Below, piece after piece: positions 36,018 through 45,704 of a stretch of DNA of 64,000 nt (positions within the stretch are counted from its first letter, which is position 1; each line of letters begins with the position of its first letter). Source of the stretch: Roseibaca calidilacus (lineage in GTDB: Bacteria; Pseudomonadota; Alphaproteobacteria; Rhodobacterales; Rhodobacteraceae); the NCBI RefSeq assembly GCF_001517585.1, contig NZ_FBYC01000004.1, positions 434,001 to 498,000 of the forward strand. Reading direction: 5' to 3'. The notes below the pieces were generated by a model that worked only from the letters and a program-made list of their open reading frames with translations, was not told the origin of the DNA and did not search any database. A program made the translations under genes and the position numbers.

Positions 36018-37306
36018 TGCCCAAGGCGAAGCTGAAAGCGCAAAAGCAAGCGCGCGCGGCAGAGCTGGTGCGCCCTTTGCCCGAAGGCGGCGCTTGGGCG
36101 ACGAAAGCCCGCGAGGCCGCGCTGGCGCGCTGGTCCGACATGGGCGCGCCGCTGAAGCGTGACGAGTATTGGAAATACACGGACCCGCGCGCCTTGATCG
36201 AGGCCGATATCGCCGATGCCGACCTGCTGGATACCAGCGACGAAGCCCCGGTATTCGACGCGTTCGACCGGGTGAAGCTGGTCTTTACCGATGGCGTCTT
36301 CGATGCCGAGGCGTCTGACGCGCTGGCGCTGGACGGGGTCGAGATTGAACTATTGGCAGACGCCGCCCGCAGCGATCTGCACTGGGCACGCGAGGTGTTC
36401 GGCACCTTGGACGCGCGCGCACAAACCCCGGTGGAGCGCCCCTTGGCCAGCTTCAACACCGCCTATGCCACGCAAGGTGTGTTGATCCGGGTAACGCGCA
36501 CGCCCGCCAAGCCCATCTCGCTGATCTATCGGCGCAGCGCCACGGATGCGGATGCGCTGCTGCACCATGTCATTCGGCTGGACGCCGGGGCAGAGCTGAC
36601 ACTGCTCGAAAACGGCCCGCTGGCGGCGCGGTCGAACACGGTGATCGAGGCCGATATCGCCGATGGTGCGACCCTGCACCATATTCGCAGCCAAGGCCGC
36701 GACCATGCAAGGCTGGGCGCGGCGCATATTTTCGCGCAGCTTGGGGCCGGGGCGCAGCTGAAAAGCTTTACCCTGACTGTGAATGGCCAGTTGACCCGCA
36801 ACGAGGCGCAAATCTGGCTGGACGGGGCAGACGGTTCGGCCCATCTGGCCGGGGCCAGCGTAGGTGACGGCGCGTTCCACGCCGATGACACGGTATTCGT
36901 GGCCCATAACGCGCCCGGCTGCGAAAGCCGCCAAGTTTACAAGAAGGTGCTGCGTCACGGTGCGGTGGGCGTGTTCCAAGGCAAGATCCTTGTGGACCGA
37001 CTGGCGCAGAAAACCGATGGCTACCAGATCAGCCAAGCGCTGCTGCTGGACGAGGATGCGCAGTTCCTTGCCAAGCCAGAGTTGGAAATCTACGCCGATG
37101 ACGTGAAATGCAGCCATGGCTCGACCTCTGGCGAGATTGACGCGACGCAGCTTTACTACCTGCGCGCGCGCGGCATTCCCGAAGCCGAAGCCAAGATGTT
37201 GTTGGTGCTGGCTTTCTTGGCCGAAGCGCTGGACGAGATTTCCGATCCCGATCTGGCGGGCGACCTGCGCGACCGGCTTGAAGCCTGGCTTCAGCGCCAT
37301 AAGTAA
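36014..37306 (+). CDS. sufD: Fe-S assembly protein SufD
   Basis: Partner of SufB and SufC (430 aa). N-terminal PLPEGGAWATKAREAAL and DEYWKYTDPRAL, C-terminal KCSHGSTSGEIDATQLYYLRARG block carry the family His and Cys near the SufB interface. Two ATGs at 36014 and 36017. The first overlaps the sufC stop and is used here. Confidence 0.95.
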
Positions 37307-37314
37307 TGCAGGGT

Positions 37315-37380
37315 AGGGGGCGCTGCCCCCGTCTGGCCCCTGGGCCAGACTCCCCCGGAGTATTTTGGGCAAGATGAAGC
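37315..37380 (+). repeat. GC-rich structured intergenic repeat, copy 2
   Basis: Same GGGGGCGCTGCCCCCGTC and GACTCCCCCGG blocks as at 31918, ending TATTTTGGGCAAGATGAAG. Its inner stem is GTCTGGCCC/GGGCCAGAC, different in sequence from copy 1 but fully paired. It lies eight bases after sufD and 16 before the next gene. Confidence 0.8.
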
Positions 37381-37396
37381 AGGAGCGGGCGGCGCA

Positions 37397-37894
37397 ATGT
37401 CCCTGACGCAGAATATATTGCGCAGCTACCGTGACCCGGCTGGCGTGGTGCGGGGGCTGGCGCAAGGCGATTTGCGCGAACCACAAGTGATGTTCTTCGC
37501 GCTGCTGGCCTGCGGGCTGATTTTCGTTGCCCAATGGCCCGGCCTGTCGCGCGCGGCTACGATTGACACGTCTGTCACCTTCGAGCAGCGCATGGGCGGC
37601 GCCATGTTCGGCATTATGTTCTTGTTGCCGCTGATCCTGTATGGCTGCGCCGCTGTGCTGAAGCTGGGCTTGCGGCTGTCAGGGGCCAATGTGCCGGGCA
37701 TTCTGGTGCGCTTGGCGCTGTTCTGGTCTCTGCTGACGGTGACACCGCTGATGCTGTTGCAAGGGGGGCTATCGGCCTTTTTGGGGTTGGGTCTTGTGTC
37801 GCAGGGCTTCGGGTTTGTGGTCTTGCTGGTGTTCCTTTACATTCTGGCAAGGACTGTTGCGGCGGTGCGCGCAGTTGCGATTTCGCTGGGCTAG
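37397..37894 (+). CDS. YIP1-family membrane protein 1
   Basis: 165-aa polytopic protein (about five membrane segments) of the YIP1 family, function unknown in bacteria. N-terminus SLTQNILRSYRDPAGVVRGL. It is followed nine bases later by a second YIP1 gene. The pair sits inside the suf operon between sufD and sufS. Confidence 0.75.
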   Translation: MSLTQNILRSYRDPAGVVRGLAQGDLREPQVMFFALLACGLIFVAQWPGLSRAATIDTSVTFEQRMGGAMFGIMFLLPLILYGCAAVLKLGLRLSGANVPGILVRLALFWSLLTVTPLMLLQGGLSAFLGLGLVSQGFGFVVLLVFLYILARTVAAVRAVAISLG

Positions 37895-37903
37895 GAGAAA
37901 AGC

Positions 37904-38479
37904 ATGGACCTGACCTTGGCTTCGGTCACCGCGCTGATGCGGGACACGTTGGTCGCCCCGCGCGACACGGCCACCCGGATCATGGACATGAACCCGCCCG
38001 ACGATGCGCGTTGGCTGGGCTTCGTAATTGTCGTGGTCCTGTCTGTGCTGGTGGGACAGGCGTCTGTCCTGCTGTTGGGCGAGGCCGCGTTCGGTGGCAG
38101 CCTGATCTTCATGGCGGTGTTCCAGACCATGATCCTGTTGGGGCTGGTCGTGGCTGTTCAAACCATTGGTCGCCGTGCGGGGGGCAGCGGAACGTTTCCT
38201 GACGCGTTGCTGCTGCTGGCGTGGTTGCAATTCGTCATGATCGCGGTGCAGATCGCGCAGCTTGTCGTGCTTCTGGTGGTGCCGCCGCTATTTGGCCTTG
38301 TCACCATGGCGTCGCTGGCGATTTTCATGTGGTTGCTGGTCAATTTCACCATGGCGCTGCACGGGTTCACCTCTGCCCTGAAGGTGGCGGTGGGCACGGT
38401 GTTCGCGTTTTTCGCGCTGGCGGTGGTGTTTGCCATCGTTTTGACATTTCTGGGCCTCGTTCCGCAGGACATGCAGTGA
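37904..38479 (+). CDS. YIP1-family membrane protein 2
   Basis: 191 aa with five or so membrane segments and the YIP1-type N-terminus (LMRDTLVAPRDTATRIMDMNP). Paralogue-like neighbour of the preceding gene. Its stop overlaps the sufS start by one base, so it is coupled to the Fe-S pathway genetically, though no mechanism is known. Confidence 0.78.
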   Translation: MDLTLASVTALMRDTLVAPRDTATRIMDMNPPDDARWLGFVIVVVLSVLVGQASVLLLGEAAFGGSLIFMAVFQTMILLGLVVAVQTIGRRAGGSGTFPDALLLLAWLQFVMIAVQIAQLVVLLVVPPLFGLVTMASLAIFMWLLVNFTMALHGFTSALKVAVGTVFAFFALAVVFAIVLTFLGLVPQDMQ

Positions 38480-39699
38480 TGCTGGATGTAGACAAAATTC
38501 GCGCTGATTTCCCCATCCTGTCGCGGCAGGTGAACGGCAAGCCGCTGGTGTATCTGGACAATGGCGCGTCGGCCCAGAAACCGCGCGCAGTGATTGATGC
38601 GGTCACGCGCGGCTATGCCGAGGAATATGCCAATGTGCACCGGGGCTTGCACTACCTGTCGAACCTTGCGACCGACAAATATGAAAGCGTCCGTGGCAAA
38701 TTGCAGCGGTTCCTGAACGCGGGGCATGAGGAAGAGATTCTGTATACCACCGGCACGACCATGGGCATTAACCTTGTTGCCTATGGTTGGGCCATGCCGC
38801 GTATGGAAGCGGGCGACGAAATCGTGCTGTCGATCATGGAACACCACGCCAATATCGTGCCGTGGCATTTCCTGCGCGAGCGGCAGGGCGTGGTCATAAA
38901 ATGGGTCGAAACCGCTGCCGATGGCAGCCTTGACCCCCAAGCGGTGATTGACGCTATTGGCCCGCGCACCAAGCTGGCTGCGGTTACGCATATGTCGAAC
39001 GTGCTGGGCACTGTGGTCGATGTGGCCGCAATTTGTGCAGGCGCGCGCGCCAAGGGCGTGCCGGTTCTGGTCGATGGCAGCCAAGCTGCCGTGCATATGC
39101 CGGTTGATGTGCAGGCGATTGGCTGCGATTTCTATGCCATCACGGGGCACAAGCTATACGGCCCGTCCGCATCCGGCGCGATCTATATCAGCCGCGCCCG
39201 GCAGGCCCAGATGCGCCCCTTCATGGGTGGCGGCGACATGATCCGCGAGGTCACGCGCGACGGCGTGGTCTATAACGACCCGCCCCACAAGTTCGAGGCC
39301 GGCACCCCCGGCATTGTGCAGCAGATCGGGCTTGGCGTGGCCATTGATTACATGATGGCGATCGGGCTGGACACGATCGCCGCGCATGAGGCCGATTTGC
39401 GCGATTACGCGCAAACCCGGCTGGCCGGGCTGAACTGGGTCAGCGTGCAAGGCCATGCGCCGGGCAAAGGGGCGATCTTCAGCTTTGTGCTGGACGGTGC
39501 CGCACATGCGCATGACATCTCGACCGTGCTGGACCAAAAAGGCATTGCCGTGCGCGCGGGCCAGCATTGCTGTGGACCGTTGATGGAACATCTGGACCTG
39601 ACAGCCACCTGCCGCGCGTCTTTCGCCATGTATAACACCCGCGATGAGGTGGATGCGCTGATCGACGGGCTGGAACTGTGTCATGATCTTTTCGCATGA
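38479..39699 (+). CDS. sufS: Cysteine desulfurase SufS
   Basis: Group II desulfurase (406 aa) that passes sulfur to the Suf scaffold. [14 protein letters not shown]-terminus, PLP Lys in [14 protein letters not shown], and the catalytic Cys in the C-terminal [26 protein letters not shown] is also typical. ATG 38479 overlaps the previous stop. In relatives sufA/sufT-type genes usually follow. Here a tRNA and mobile DNA follow. Confidence 0.95.
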   Translation: MLDVDKIRADFPILSRQVNGKPLVYLDNGASAQKPRAVIDAVTRGYAEEYANVHRGLHYLSNLATDKYESVRGKLQRFLNAGHEEEILYTTGTTMGINLVAYGWAMPRMEAGDEIVLSIMEHHANIVPWHFLRERQGVVIKWVETAADGSLDPQAVIDAIGPRTKLAAVTHMSNVLGTVVDVAAICAGARAKGVPVLVDGSQAAVHMPVDVQAIGCDFYAITGHKLYGPSASGAIYISRARQAQMRPFMGGGDMIREVTRDGVVYNDPPHKFEAGTPGIVQQIGLGVAIDYMMAIGLDTIAAHEADLRDYAQTRLAGLNWVSVQGHAPGKGAIFSFVLDGAAHAHDISTVLDQKGIAVRAGQHCCGPLMEHLDLTATCRASFAMYNTRDEVDALIDGLELCHDLFA

Positions 39700-39744
39700 A
39701 ACCCCGTTGCATCGGCGGGTCGGCGCGCCTATACGAAGGGCAGA

Positions 39745-39821
39745 GCACCCATAGCTCAGCTGGATAGAGCGCTGCCCTCCGAAGGCAGAGGTCAGAGGTT
39801 CGAATCCTCTTGGGTGCGCCA
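39745..39821 (+). tRNA. tRNA-Arg (anticodon CCG)
   Basis: 77 bases with the acceptor stem GCACCC/GGGTGC, D-arm AGCTCAGCTGGATAGAGC, anticodon stem CTGCC/GGCAG around CTCCGAA (anticodon CCG), T-arm AGAGGTTCGAATCCTCT, and an encoded CCA after discriminator G. Its 3' half is overlapped by the end of a serine recombinase gene on the other strand, a typical integration-site layout. Confidence 0.93.
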
Positions 39822-40569
39822 TTTCCGAACAAAAGAGAGAACTTTGGGCGCAGTGGTGCCGGTCGGGTCAGAAGCCTTTTTTGCATGGCGCCTTTTTGAT
39901 CCTGTGACGTGGATTTCCCCATCCCATACCCGCACCTCGTCGAGCATCAGGCGGGCATAGGCTTGCCGAACCTGGTGATCGCCTGAGTCGAACTGTCTGC
40001 GCAGCAGGTTTGAGAGTGTCTTCAGCTTTTCCCGGGTGATGTCGGGGCGTTCCTCATTCAGGCGGCGATTTAGATCAGTGATGTCAGTGCTCAGTTCGTC
40101 GCGGCGGAACCGCAAGGCAACCATGCGTTCGCGGAATTCGGGGGCTTCCAGATCGGCCAAGCCCTTTTCAACCAGTTCCAGCAAGCGGGTGATGGCCGCC
40201 TTGGTTTCCGTCAGTTGCGTGCGCTTTAGGGTAAGGGCGGCCTTGGTTGCCGCCTCGCGATCACGGGCTGATGCGATGTAATCTTTCAGCATATCCTCCA
40301 GACGATCAGGCGGCAGGATATTAGCCTCAATATGCGCCATCACGATTTTGTCCAGGCTCTGCATCGGCATACGCAATCCGCGACAGCTCGAAGGACCCTG
40401 TTTCAGCTTTTTGGAACAGCAGTAATAACGGTAAGCACCGCCTTTTCCGGTGTTCTGGATCAGGGCCAGCCCGCAATATCCGCATTTCGCCAGCCCTGCG
40501 AGGAAGGTCGGGCCATTGACGACCGTAACCGCGCCATTGGAAGCGCCTGCCTGACGGAGGGGCGTTGAT
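39792..40569 (-). pseudogene. Serine recombinase, C-terminal remnant
   Basis: The frame encodes the zinc-ribbon (LAKCGYCGLALIQNTG, YYCCSKKLKQ, SSCRGLRMP) and the long coiled-coil C-terminal part of a large serine integrase. The catalytic N-terminal domain is missing: the frame meets the GTAAG end of an IS66 element at 40570. The last codons (RTQEDSNL) are read from the tRNA-Arg T-arm, so the integrase once sat at the element's own attachment site. Inactive. Confidence 0.85.
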
Positions 40570-40623
40570 GTAAGACACGTGTTTAACTACGTCGTTAACG
40601 ACGTGTCTTATGCGGGGTCATTG

Positions 40624-41004
40624 ATGCGTGGTGAAATTCTTGGGCTGGAGCGACGGCGCTTCTGGCGTGACGAGGACAAGCTCGAGATCATCATGTCGGT
40701 CGGGGTGGGCGGCGCAACGGTGACGCAGGTGGCGCAGCGCCATGAAGTGACGCGGCAGCAGATTTACGCTTGGCGGCACGACCTGAAGAAGAAGGGTCTT
40801 TGGTCGCCGGATGCCGGGGCGCTTTTCTACCCTTTGGATATGTCAGTAGCGGCTGGAGTGCCGACAGCGCAGGATACGGTCGCTGAAACGTCGCCACCTG
40901 TTGCAGTTGAATTGCGTCTGCGTGGCGGCCGTAGCTTGCATTTTGAAAGCACGATTGATCCGACTGCGCTGTCGGTGCTGATCCGCGCGGTGGACGCCAC
41001 ATGA
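40624..41004 (+). CDS. tnpA: IS66 accessory protein TnpA (HTH)
   Basis: 126-aa helix-turn-helix protein of IS66 elements: RFWRDEDKLEIIMSVGVGG, then VTQVAQRHEVTRQQIYAWRHDLKKKG. ATG 40624 is preferred over the upstream start at 40579, which lies in the terminal palindrome. Overlaps tnpB by four bases, as usual. Confidence 0.88.
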   Translation: MRGEILGLERRRFWRDEDKLEIIMSVGVGGATVTQVAQRHEVTRQQIYAWRHDLKKKGLWSPDAGALFYPLDMSVAAGVPTAQDTVAETSPPVAVELRLRGGRSLHFESTIDPTALSVLIRAVDAT

Positions 41005-41348
41005 TCGGTCCCGGCACTGGTGTGCGTGTGTATCTGGCGTGTGGTGTCACAGATATGCGAAAGGGAATCGCGGGGCTGGCCGCTTTGGCGCAGGATGTGT
41101 TGCGTCAGAAACCAGCCAATGGTGCGGTATTTGCGTTCCGTGGGCGACGCGGGGATCGTATCAAGCTTCTGTTCTGGGATGGGCAGGGGTTTTGCCTCTA
41201 CTACAAAGTCTTGGAGCGTGGCCGCTTCCCTTGGCCGAATGCTGCAGATGGGTCGATGCGGCTGACATCAGCGCAGCTCGCGATGCTGTGGGAAGGGATC
41301 GACTGGCGACGTCCGGATTGGGGCGCGCCGCCAGCGCGCGTGGGGTAA
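41001..41348 (+). CDS. tnpB: IS66 Orf2 protein TnpB
   Basis: 115 aa. Typical blocks VRVYLACGVTDMRKGIAGLAALAQ, NGAVFAFRGRRGDRIKLLFWDGQGF and YKVLERGRFPWP. Role in IS66 transposition is known to be required but not mechanistically defined. It is intact, but the downstream transposase is broken. Confidence 0.93.
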   Translation: MIGPGTGVRVYLACGVTDMRKGIAGLAALAQDVLRQKPANGAVFAFRGRRGDRIKLLFWDGQGFCLYYKVLERGRFPWPNAADGSMRLTSAQLAMLWEGIDWRRPDWGAPPARVG

Positions 41349-41410
41349 TTCTGCACTCGAATTATCGTTATTTATATGGCGCTTGAGCCTGATTTTTGGT
41401 AATAAGGTGT

Positions 41411-42739
41411 ATGTCGGAACCTGCCGAAAATCTGCCTGATGATCCCGCTGAATTGCGCGCGATGATCGCGGCTTTGCAGGCAGAAAATGCCCGGATCGCA
41501 GCAGAGAACGCCAAGATATCGGCGACGTTGCGCGTCCATGATCAGCTGATTCAGGCACTGCTTGGCGACGCCGGGCTGATGAAAGAGCTGAAGATCAAGC
41601 TCATGGAGCGGATGCTGGGGGCCGAACTGACTGCGCATCTTGGCTATGAAGAAGGCGAGAGTGCGCCGTCGAGCCAATCCAATCGCCGCAACGGGACATC
41701 AGCCAAGGTGCTGAAAGGGCAGGACGGGGAATTGCCGGTGGCGTTCCCCCGGGACCGCGACAGCAGCTTCGAGCCGGAGCTGGTGAAGAAGGGCCAGACC
41801 CGGATCGACGGGATGGATGACAAGATCATCGGGCTCTACGCCGCCGGGCTGACGGTGCGGGACATTCAGGCCCATCTGCTTGATCTCTATGGCCCGAAGG
41901 TGTCGCCTGACCTGATCAGCCGCGTCACCGACGCGGTGCTGGACGAGGTCCGGGAATGGCAAAGCCGCGCGCTGGAGCGGATGTATCCCATCGTGATCTT
42001 TGACGCGCTACGGGTGAAGAGCCGCGATGCCGACAGCCGGACGGTCAAGAACATGGCGGTTTACGTGGCCCTTGGCGTCACCCGCGACGGGAGCCGCGAA
42101 GTCCTGGGCTTGTGGATCGCTGAGAACGAGGGCGCCAAATTCTGGCTTTCGGTGATGAACGAGCTGAAGAACCGGGGGCTCCAGGACATCCTGATCGCCG
42201 TCGTGGACGGTCTCAAGGCCTTCCCAGATGCGATCACGGCGGCCTTTCCTGAAACGCTGGTTCAGACCTGCATCGTGCATCTGGTGCGCCATAGCCTGAA
42301 CTTCTGCTCCTGGAAGGATCGCAAGGCCGTGGCCGCTGACCTGCGCCGGATTTACAGCGCACCGACCGCCGATATGGCCGAGGCCGAGCTCGATGCCTCC
42401 GAGGGAAAATGGGCCGGAAAATACGCCTCAATCGTGCCGGCGTGGCGGCGGGCGTGGCAGGAGGTGATCCCGTTCTTCGCCTTCGACCCGGCCATCCGCA
42501 AGATCATCTACACCACGAATGCGATCGAAAGCCTGAACCGGGTGATCCGAAAATCCATTAAGACGCGCGGCTCGTTCCCGACCGTGGAGGCCGCCACAAA
42601 GCTGATCTATCACCAACTTTCCCGCGTTTCTTTAGAGCGTCGGCCCGGAGTCTGTGCAAGCCCCGCCCGTGGTGCGCGGGCGGAGCCAAAAATCATGTCA
42701 GGCGTCAGAAGAAGCCCAGTTTGTTCGGGTTGTAGCTGA
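41411..42739 (+). pseudogene. Chimeric transposase: IS66 TnpC start joined to IS256 transposase
   Basis: Residues 1-50 (SEPAENLPDDPAELRAMIAA to HDQLIQAL) are the N-terminus of IS66 TnpC. From about 41560 the frame continues as a Mutator/IS256 transposase: LGAELTAHLGYEEG, RNGTSAKVLKGQDGELPV, DDKIIGLYAAGLTVRDIQ, VVDGLKAFPDAI and IIYTTNAIESLNRVIRKS. The last 50-60 residues of the IS256 family are missing. After about 42615 the frame reads into unrelated DNA and stops at 42739. The two parts are in frame with no terminal repeat between them. Confidence 0.85.
42661..42687 (-). terminator. Hairpin after the aldehyde dehydrogenase gene
   Basis: Arms GCTCCGCCCG and CGGGCGGGGC (minus strand) pair over ten positions with one wobble around CGCACCA. 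It lies just past the aldehyde dehydrogenase stop. There is no clear T-run, so its role as a terminator is uncertain. Confidence 0.4.
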
Positions 42740-44225
42740 CCAGCATGTTCTTGGTCTGCTGGTAGTGGTCCAGCATCATCTTGTGGGTCTCGCGCCCGAT
42801 GCCGGACTGCTTGTAGCCGCCGAAAGCCGCATGGGCAGGATAGGCGTGATAGTTGTTCACCCAGACGCGCCCAGCTTCAATCGCACGACCAAAGCGGTAA
42901 GCGCGCGTTCCGTCGCGGGTCCAGACACCAGCACCAAGGCCATACATGGTGTCATTGGCGATGGCCAAGGCTTCCTCATCGGTCTTGAAGGTCGTCACTG
43001 AAACGACAGGACCGAAGATTTCTTCCTGAAACACGCGCATCTTGTTATGGCCCTTCAGGATCGTCGGCTCGATGTAGAAGCCGCCCTCCAGATCGCCTTC
43101 CATTCTGGCCGAGGCCCCGCCGGTCAGCACTTCCGCGCCTTCTTCAACGCCAATGCTGAAATAGGACAGGATCTTCTCGTGCTGTTGCTGACTGGCTTGC
43201 GCGCCCAGCATCGTGGTCATGTCGCGCGGATCGCCCTGCTTGATCGCTTTCACACGCGCGATGCAGCGGGCGATGAATTCCTCGTAGATATCCTCATGGA
43301 TCAGCGCGCGCGATGGGCAAGTGCAGACTTCGCCCTGATTGAAGGCGAACAGAACGAAGCCCTCGACCGCCTTGTCCAAATAGGCGTCATCTTCCGCCAT
43401 GATATCTTTGAAGAAAATATTGGGGGATTTGCCGCCCAGTTCCAGCGTGACCGGGATCAGATTGACGGTCGCCGCTTCCATGATCTTGCGGCCCGTGGCG
43501 GTGGACCCGGTGAAGGCGATTTTGGCAATCCGGTTCGAGCGCGCCAGCGCATCACCGGCCTCTGCCCCCAGACCGTTGACGATATTCAGCACGCCTGCGG
43601 GCAGCAGATCAGCGATGACTTCCATCAGCACCAGAATTGCGGCAGGGGTCTGCTCGGCAGGTTTCAGCACGACGCAATTCCCCGCAGCCAAGGCAGGTGC
43701 GAGTTTCCAGGCCGCCATCAGGATCGAGAAATTCCACGGGATGATCTGGCCGACCACGCCCAGCGGTTCATGGAAATGATAGGCTACCGTGTCATTGTCG
43801 ATTTCCGACATAGTGCCTTCCTGCGCGCGCAAGGTGCCCGCGAAGTAGCGGAAATGATCGACCGCCAGCGGAATATCGGCGGCAGTTGTTTCACGGATGG
43901 GCTTACCATTGTCCCATGTCTCGGAAGCTGCGATCAGGTCGAGGTTCTGCTCGATCCGGTCTGCGATGCGTAAAAGTGTATTCGCCCGTTCCGCCACGCT
44001 TGTCTGGCCCCAGGCGTCCTTGGCCGCATGCGCGGCATCCAGCGCCAAGTCGATATCGGCCTGATCGGACCGCGCAACCTCGCAGACTTTCTGGCCTGTG
44101 ATGGGCGTGATATTGTCCATGTAGCGCCCGTTCACCGGGGCCACGAATTTGCCGCCGATAAAATTGTCGTAGCGCTGTTTGAAAGGCGATGTGACGCGGA
44201 AATCGGCCTGAGTCATCTGGTTCAT
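42705..44225 (-). CDS. NAD-dependent aldehyde dehydrogenase (acetaldehyde type)
   Basis: 506 aa. Oxidises acetaldehyde or other short aldehydes to the acid. [20 protein letters not shown], catalytic Glu in [13 protein letters not shown], catalytic Cys in [11 protein letters not shown] and the [10 protein letters not shown] block are present. ATG 44225 follows an AGGAGGAGAG site. As first minus-strand gene of the PQQ island it would remove the aldehyde made by the PQQ alcohol dehydrogenase. A shared direct repeat lies 73 bases upstream. Confidence 0.92.
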   Translation of the reverse strand: MNQMTQADFRVTSPFKQRYDNFIGGKFVAPVNGRYMDNITPITGQKVCEVARSDQADIDLALDAAHAAKDAWGQTSVAERANTLLRIADRIEQNLDLIAASETWDNGKPIRETTAADIPLAVDHFRYFAGTLRAQEGTMSEIDNDTVAYHFHEPLGVVGQIIPWNFSILMAAWKLAPALAAGNCVVLKPAEQTPAAILVLMEVIADLLPAGVLNIVNGLGAEAGDALARSNRIAKIAFTGSTATGRKIMEAATVNLIPVTLELGGKSPNIFFKDIMAEDDAYLDKAVEGFVLFAFNQGEVCTCPSRALIHEDIYEEFIARCIARVKAIKQGDPRDMTTMLGAQASQQQHEKILSYFSIGVEEGAEVLTGGASARMEGDLEGGFYIEPTILKGHNKMRVFQEEIFGPVVSVTTFKTDEEALAIANDTMYGLGAGVWTRDGTRAYRFGRAIEAGRVWVNNYHAYPAHAAFGGYKQSGIGRETHKMMLDHYQQTKNMLVSYNPNKLGFF

Positions 44226-44297
44226 GGGGTCTCTCCTCCTGAAAAGACTGCCCATCGGGGGCAGCATGCGCGCACCATATTCACGATGCCCGCGCAT

Positions 44298-44323
44298 GTC
44301 TGCGCGACCATAGTCTACGCGAC
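44298..44323 (-). promoter_or_regulatory. Alcohol-island direct repeat, site 1
   Basis: Read on the minus strand: GTCGCGTAGAC, then four bases, then GTCGCGCAGAC, the two units starting 15 bases apart, with TATG just before the second. The same layout occurs at 48654 and 49744. It lies upstream of the aldehyde dehydrogenase. Probably the binding site of a response regulator acting as a dimer on one face of the helix (inference). Confidence 0.6.
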
Positions 44324-44357
44324 TTTGGTCGTAATTTTCTTCATTCTTAATAGATGT

Positions 44358-44894
44358 TTAGAACATCGGCGCGTATTTCCACGCATCTGCGTCCGGTGTA
44401 ACCTCATCAAGGTCATAGCCAGCCGCTTGCAACCTTCTCGCGATGCCAAGTCCTTCATTTGCCGCGCGGTCCACCAGCGCGCGCCCGCCCTCGACATCGC
44501 GCGCGACACCGCGCCCGCGGATCATGTCGATGCCGTGGTTATAGATGCCCACCGCGTCGCCCATCTCGCCCGCCCGCCTGCTCCATTCCGTCGCGCGGTC
44601 GGGGTCTTCATCGGCGCCCAGACCGTTGTGATCAAGCTGGCTCATCCAGTTCATCGCCTGTGTCCAGCCCGCAGCGGCGCAGGCTTCAAAGATGATGCGC
44701 GCCTGTTCGTGGCGGCCCGCCTTGGTGGCCAGATAGCCGTTGGCACAGACCATCATGTCCACGTCCCCGCGCCTGGCGCGTTCAACCAACCGTTCCAGCG
44801 TCATTTCTTCGGGGTTTGTGGTGCCATATTGCGAGAAATCTTCTTCCGCGATGGCAGGCAGGGCCAGTAGCAGCAAAGGGGCAAGCAGTCGCAT
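44358..44894 (-). CDS. Sel1-like repeat protein, secreted
   Basis: 178 aa with a signal peptide (MRLLAPLLLLALPAIAEE). Contains Sel1/TPR-like helical repeats (AGWTQAMNWMSQLDHNGLGA, MGDAVGIYNHGIDMIRGRGV). Such proteins mediate protein-protein contacts. It lies between the aldehyde dehydrogenase and the PQQ-linked ABC genes, 15 bases after the permease. Confidence 0.75.
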   Translation of the reverse strand: MRLLAPLLLLALPAIAEEDFSQYGTTNPEEMTLERLVERARRGDVDMMVCANGYLATKAGRHEQARIIFEACAAAGWTQAMNWMSQLDHNGLGADEDPDRATEWSRRAGEMGDAVGIYNHGIDMIRGRGVARDVEGGRALVDRAANEGLGIARRLQAAGYDLDEVTPDADAWKYAPMF

Positions 44895-44909
44895 GTCAGA
44901 TCCTCTCGG

Positions 44910-45704
44910 TCAGCGGGCTTTACGGGTCATGATACCACGGGCGGGGTCAAATCCCCAAAGGGCAAGCGCCATGAAGACGCCAAAGGTCAGCGCGACCCAG
45001 CCAAGGGCTTCAGTATTCAGCCGTAGATAAAGCGCGAAGCGGATCAGTTCGACCGCATGTGAAAACGGATTCCACGCGCAGATATCGCGCAAAAGGGTCG
45101 AGGATTCCGCCATGCGCCACAGTGGATAAAGCGCCGTCGACAGGAAAAACACCGGAAAGATGACAAAATTCATCACGCCTGCGAAATTCTCCAGCTGCCG
45201 GATGGTCGAGGCCAGAAACAACCCCACCGCCCCCAGCATCAGCCCCGACACCAGTAGCGCGGGCAAGACCCAGACATAGCCCATCGACGGCAGCTTGATG
45301 CCATAGAGATAGGCAATCCCAAGAAAGGCATAGACTTGCAGGATCGACACCAGCACCCCCGCCAAGAGCTTGCAGAACAAGAGCCACCAGCGCGGCAGCG
45401 GCGCGGTCAGCAAAAGCCGCATCGACCCCATTTCGCGGTCATAGACAAGGCTGAGCGCGGATTGCATCGCATTGAAAAGCTGGATCATCGCCACAAGGCC
45501 CGGGATGATATAGACCTCATAGGTGATATAGGTCTGATAGGGCGGGATGATCGACAGGCCAAGGGCGGCGCGAAAGCCAGCGGCGAAAACGATCAGCCAG
45601 ACCAGCGGGCGCACAAGTGCTGCAAGGAATCGCTCGCGTTGGGTGACGAAACGTAGCGCTTCGCGCACAAGAATCGCAGTCATGGCGCGCAAGTAGAGGC
45701 TCAT
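44910..45704 (-). CDS. ABC-2 permease of the PQQ-alcohol-linked system
   Basis: 264-aa ABC-2 type permease with six membrane segments (blocks RAMTAILVREALRFVTQR and YDREMGSMRLLLTAPLPRWWLL). Permeases of this type occur with an ATPase, a YVTN-propeller protein and a binding protein next to PQQ alcohol dehydrogenases (PedC-like, known as a family association). The transported compound is unknown. Overlaps the ATPase gene by four bases. Confidence 0.82.
   Translation of the reverse strand: MSLYLRAMTAILVREALRFVTQRERFLAALVRPLVWLIVFAAGFRAALGLSIIPPYQTYITYEVYIIPGLVAMIQLFNAMQSALSLVYDREMGSMRLLLTAPLPRWWLLFCKLLAGVLVSILQVYAFLGIAYLYGIKLPSMGYVWVLPALLVSGLMLGAVGLFLASTIRQLENFAGVMNFVIFPVFFLSTALYPLWRMAESSTLLRDICAWNPFSHAVELIRFALYLRLNTEALGWVALTFGVFMALALWGFDPARGIMTRKAR

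Larger units (their letters stand above)
40570..42620 (+). mobile_element. Broken IS66-family element carrying an IS256 fragment
   Basis: Left end GTAAGACACGTG at 40570 fits IS66-type termini (GTAAG). Inside the first 45 bases is the palindromic block GACACGT...ACGTGTC. tnpA and tnpB are intact. tnpC breaks after about 50 codons and runs into an IS256-type transposase that itself lacks its C-terminus. No IS66 right end is visible before the aldehyde dehydrogenase gene, so the element cannot move on its own. Confidence 0.8.

Noticed and set aside
39154-39922. Minus-strand frames reading through the tRNA (PKRIRTSD-type peptides)
   Set aside because: Classic spurious ORFs produced by translating a tRNA and the antisense of sufS.
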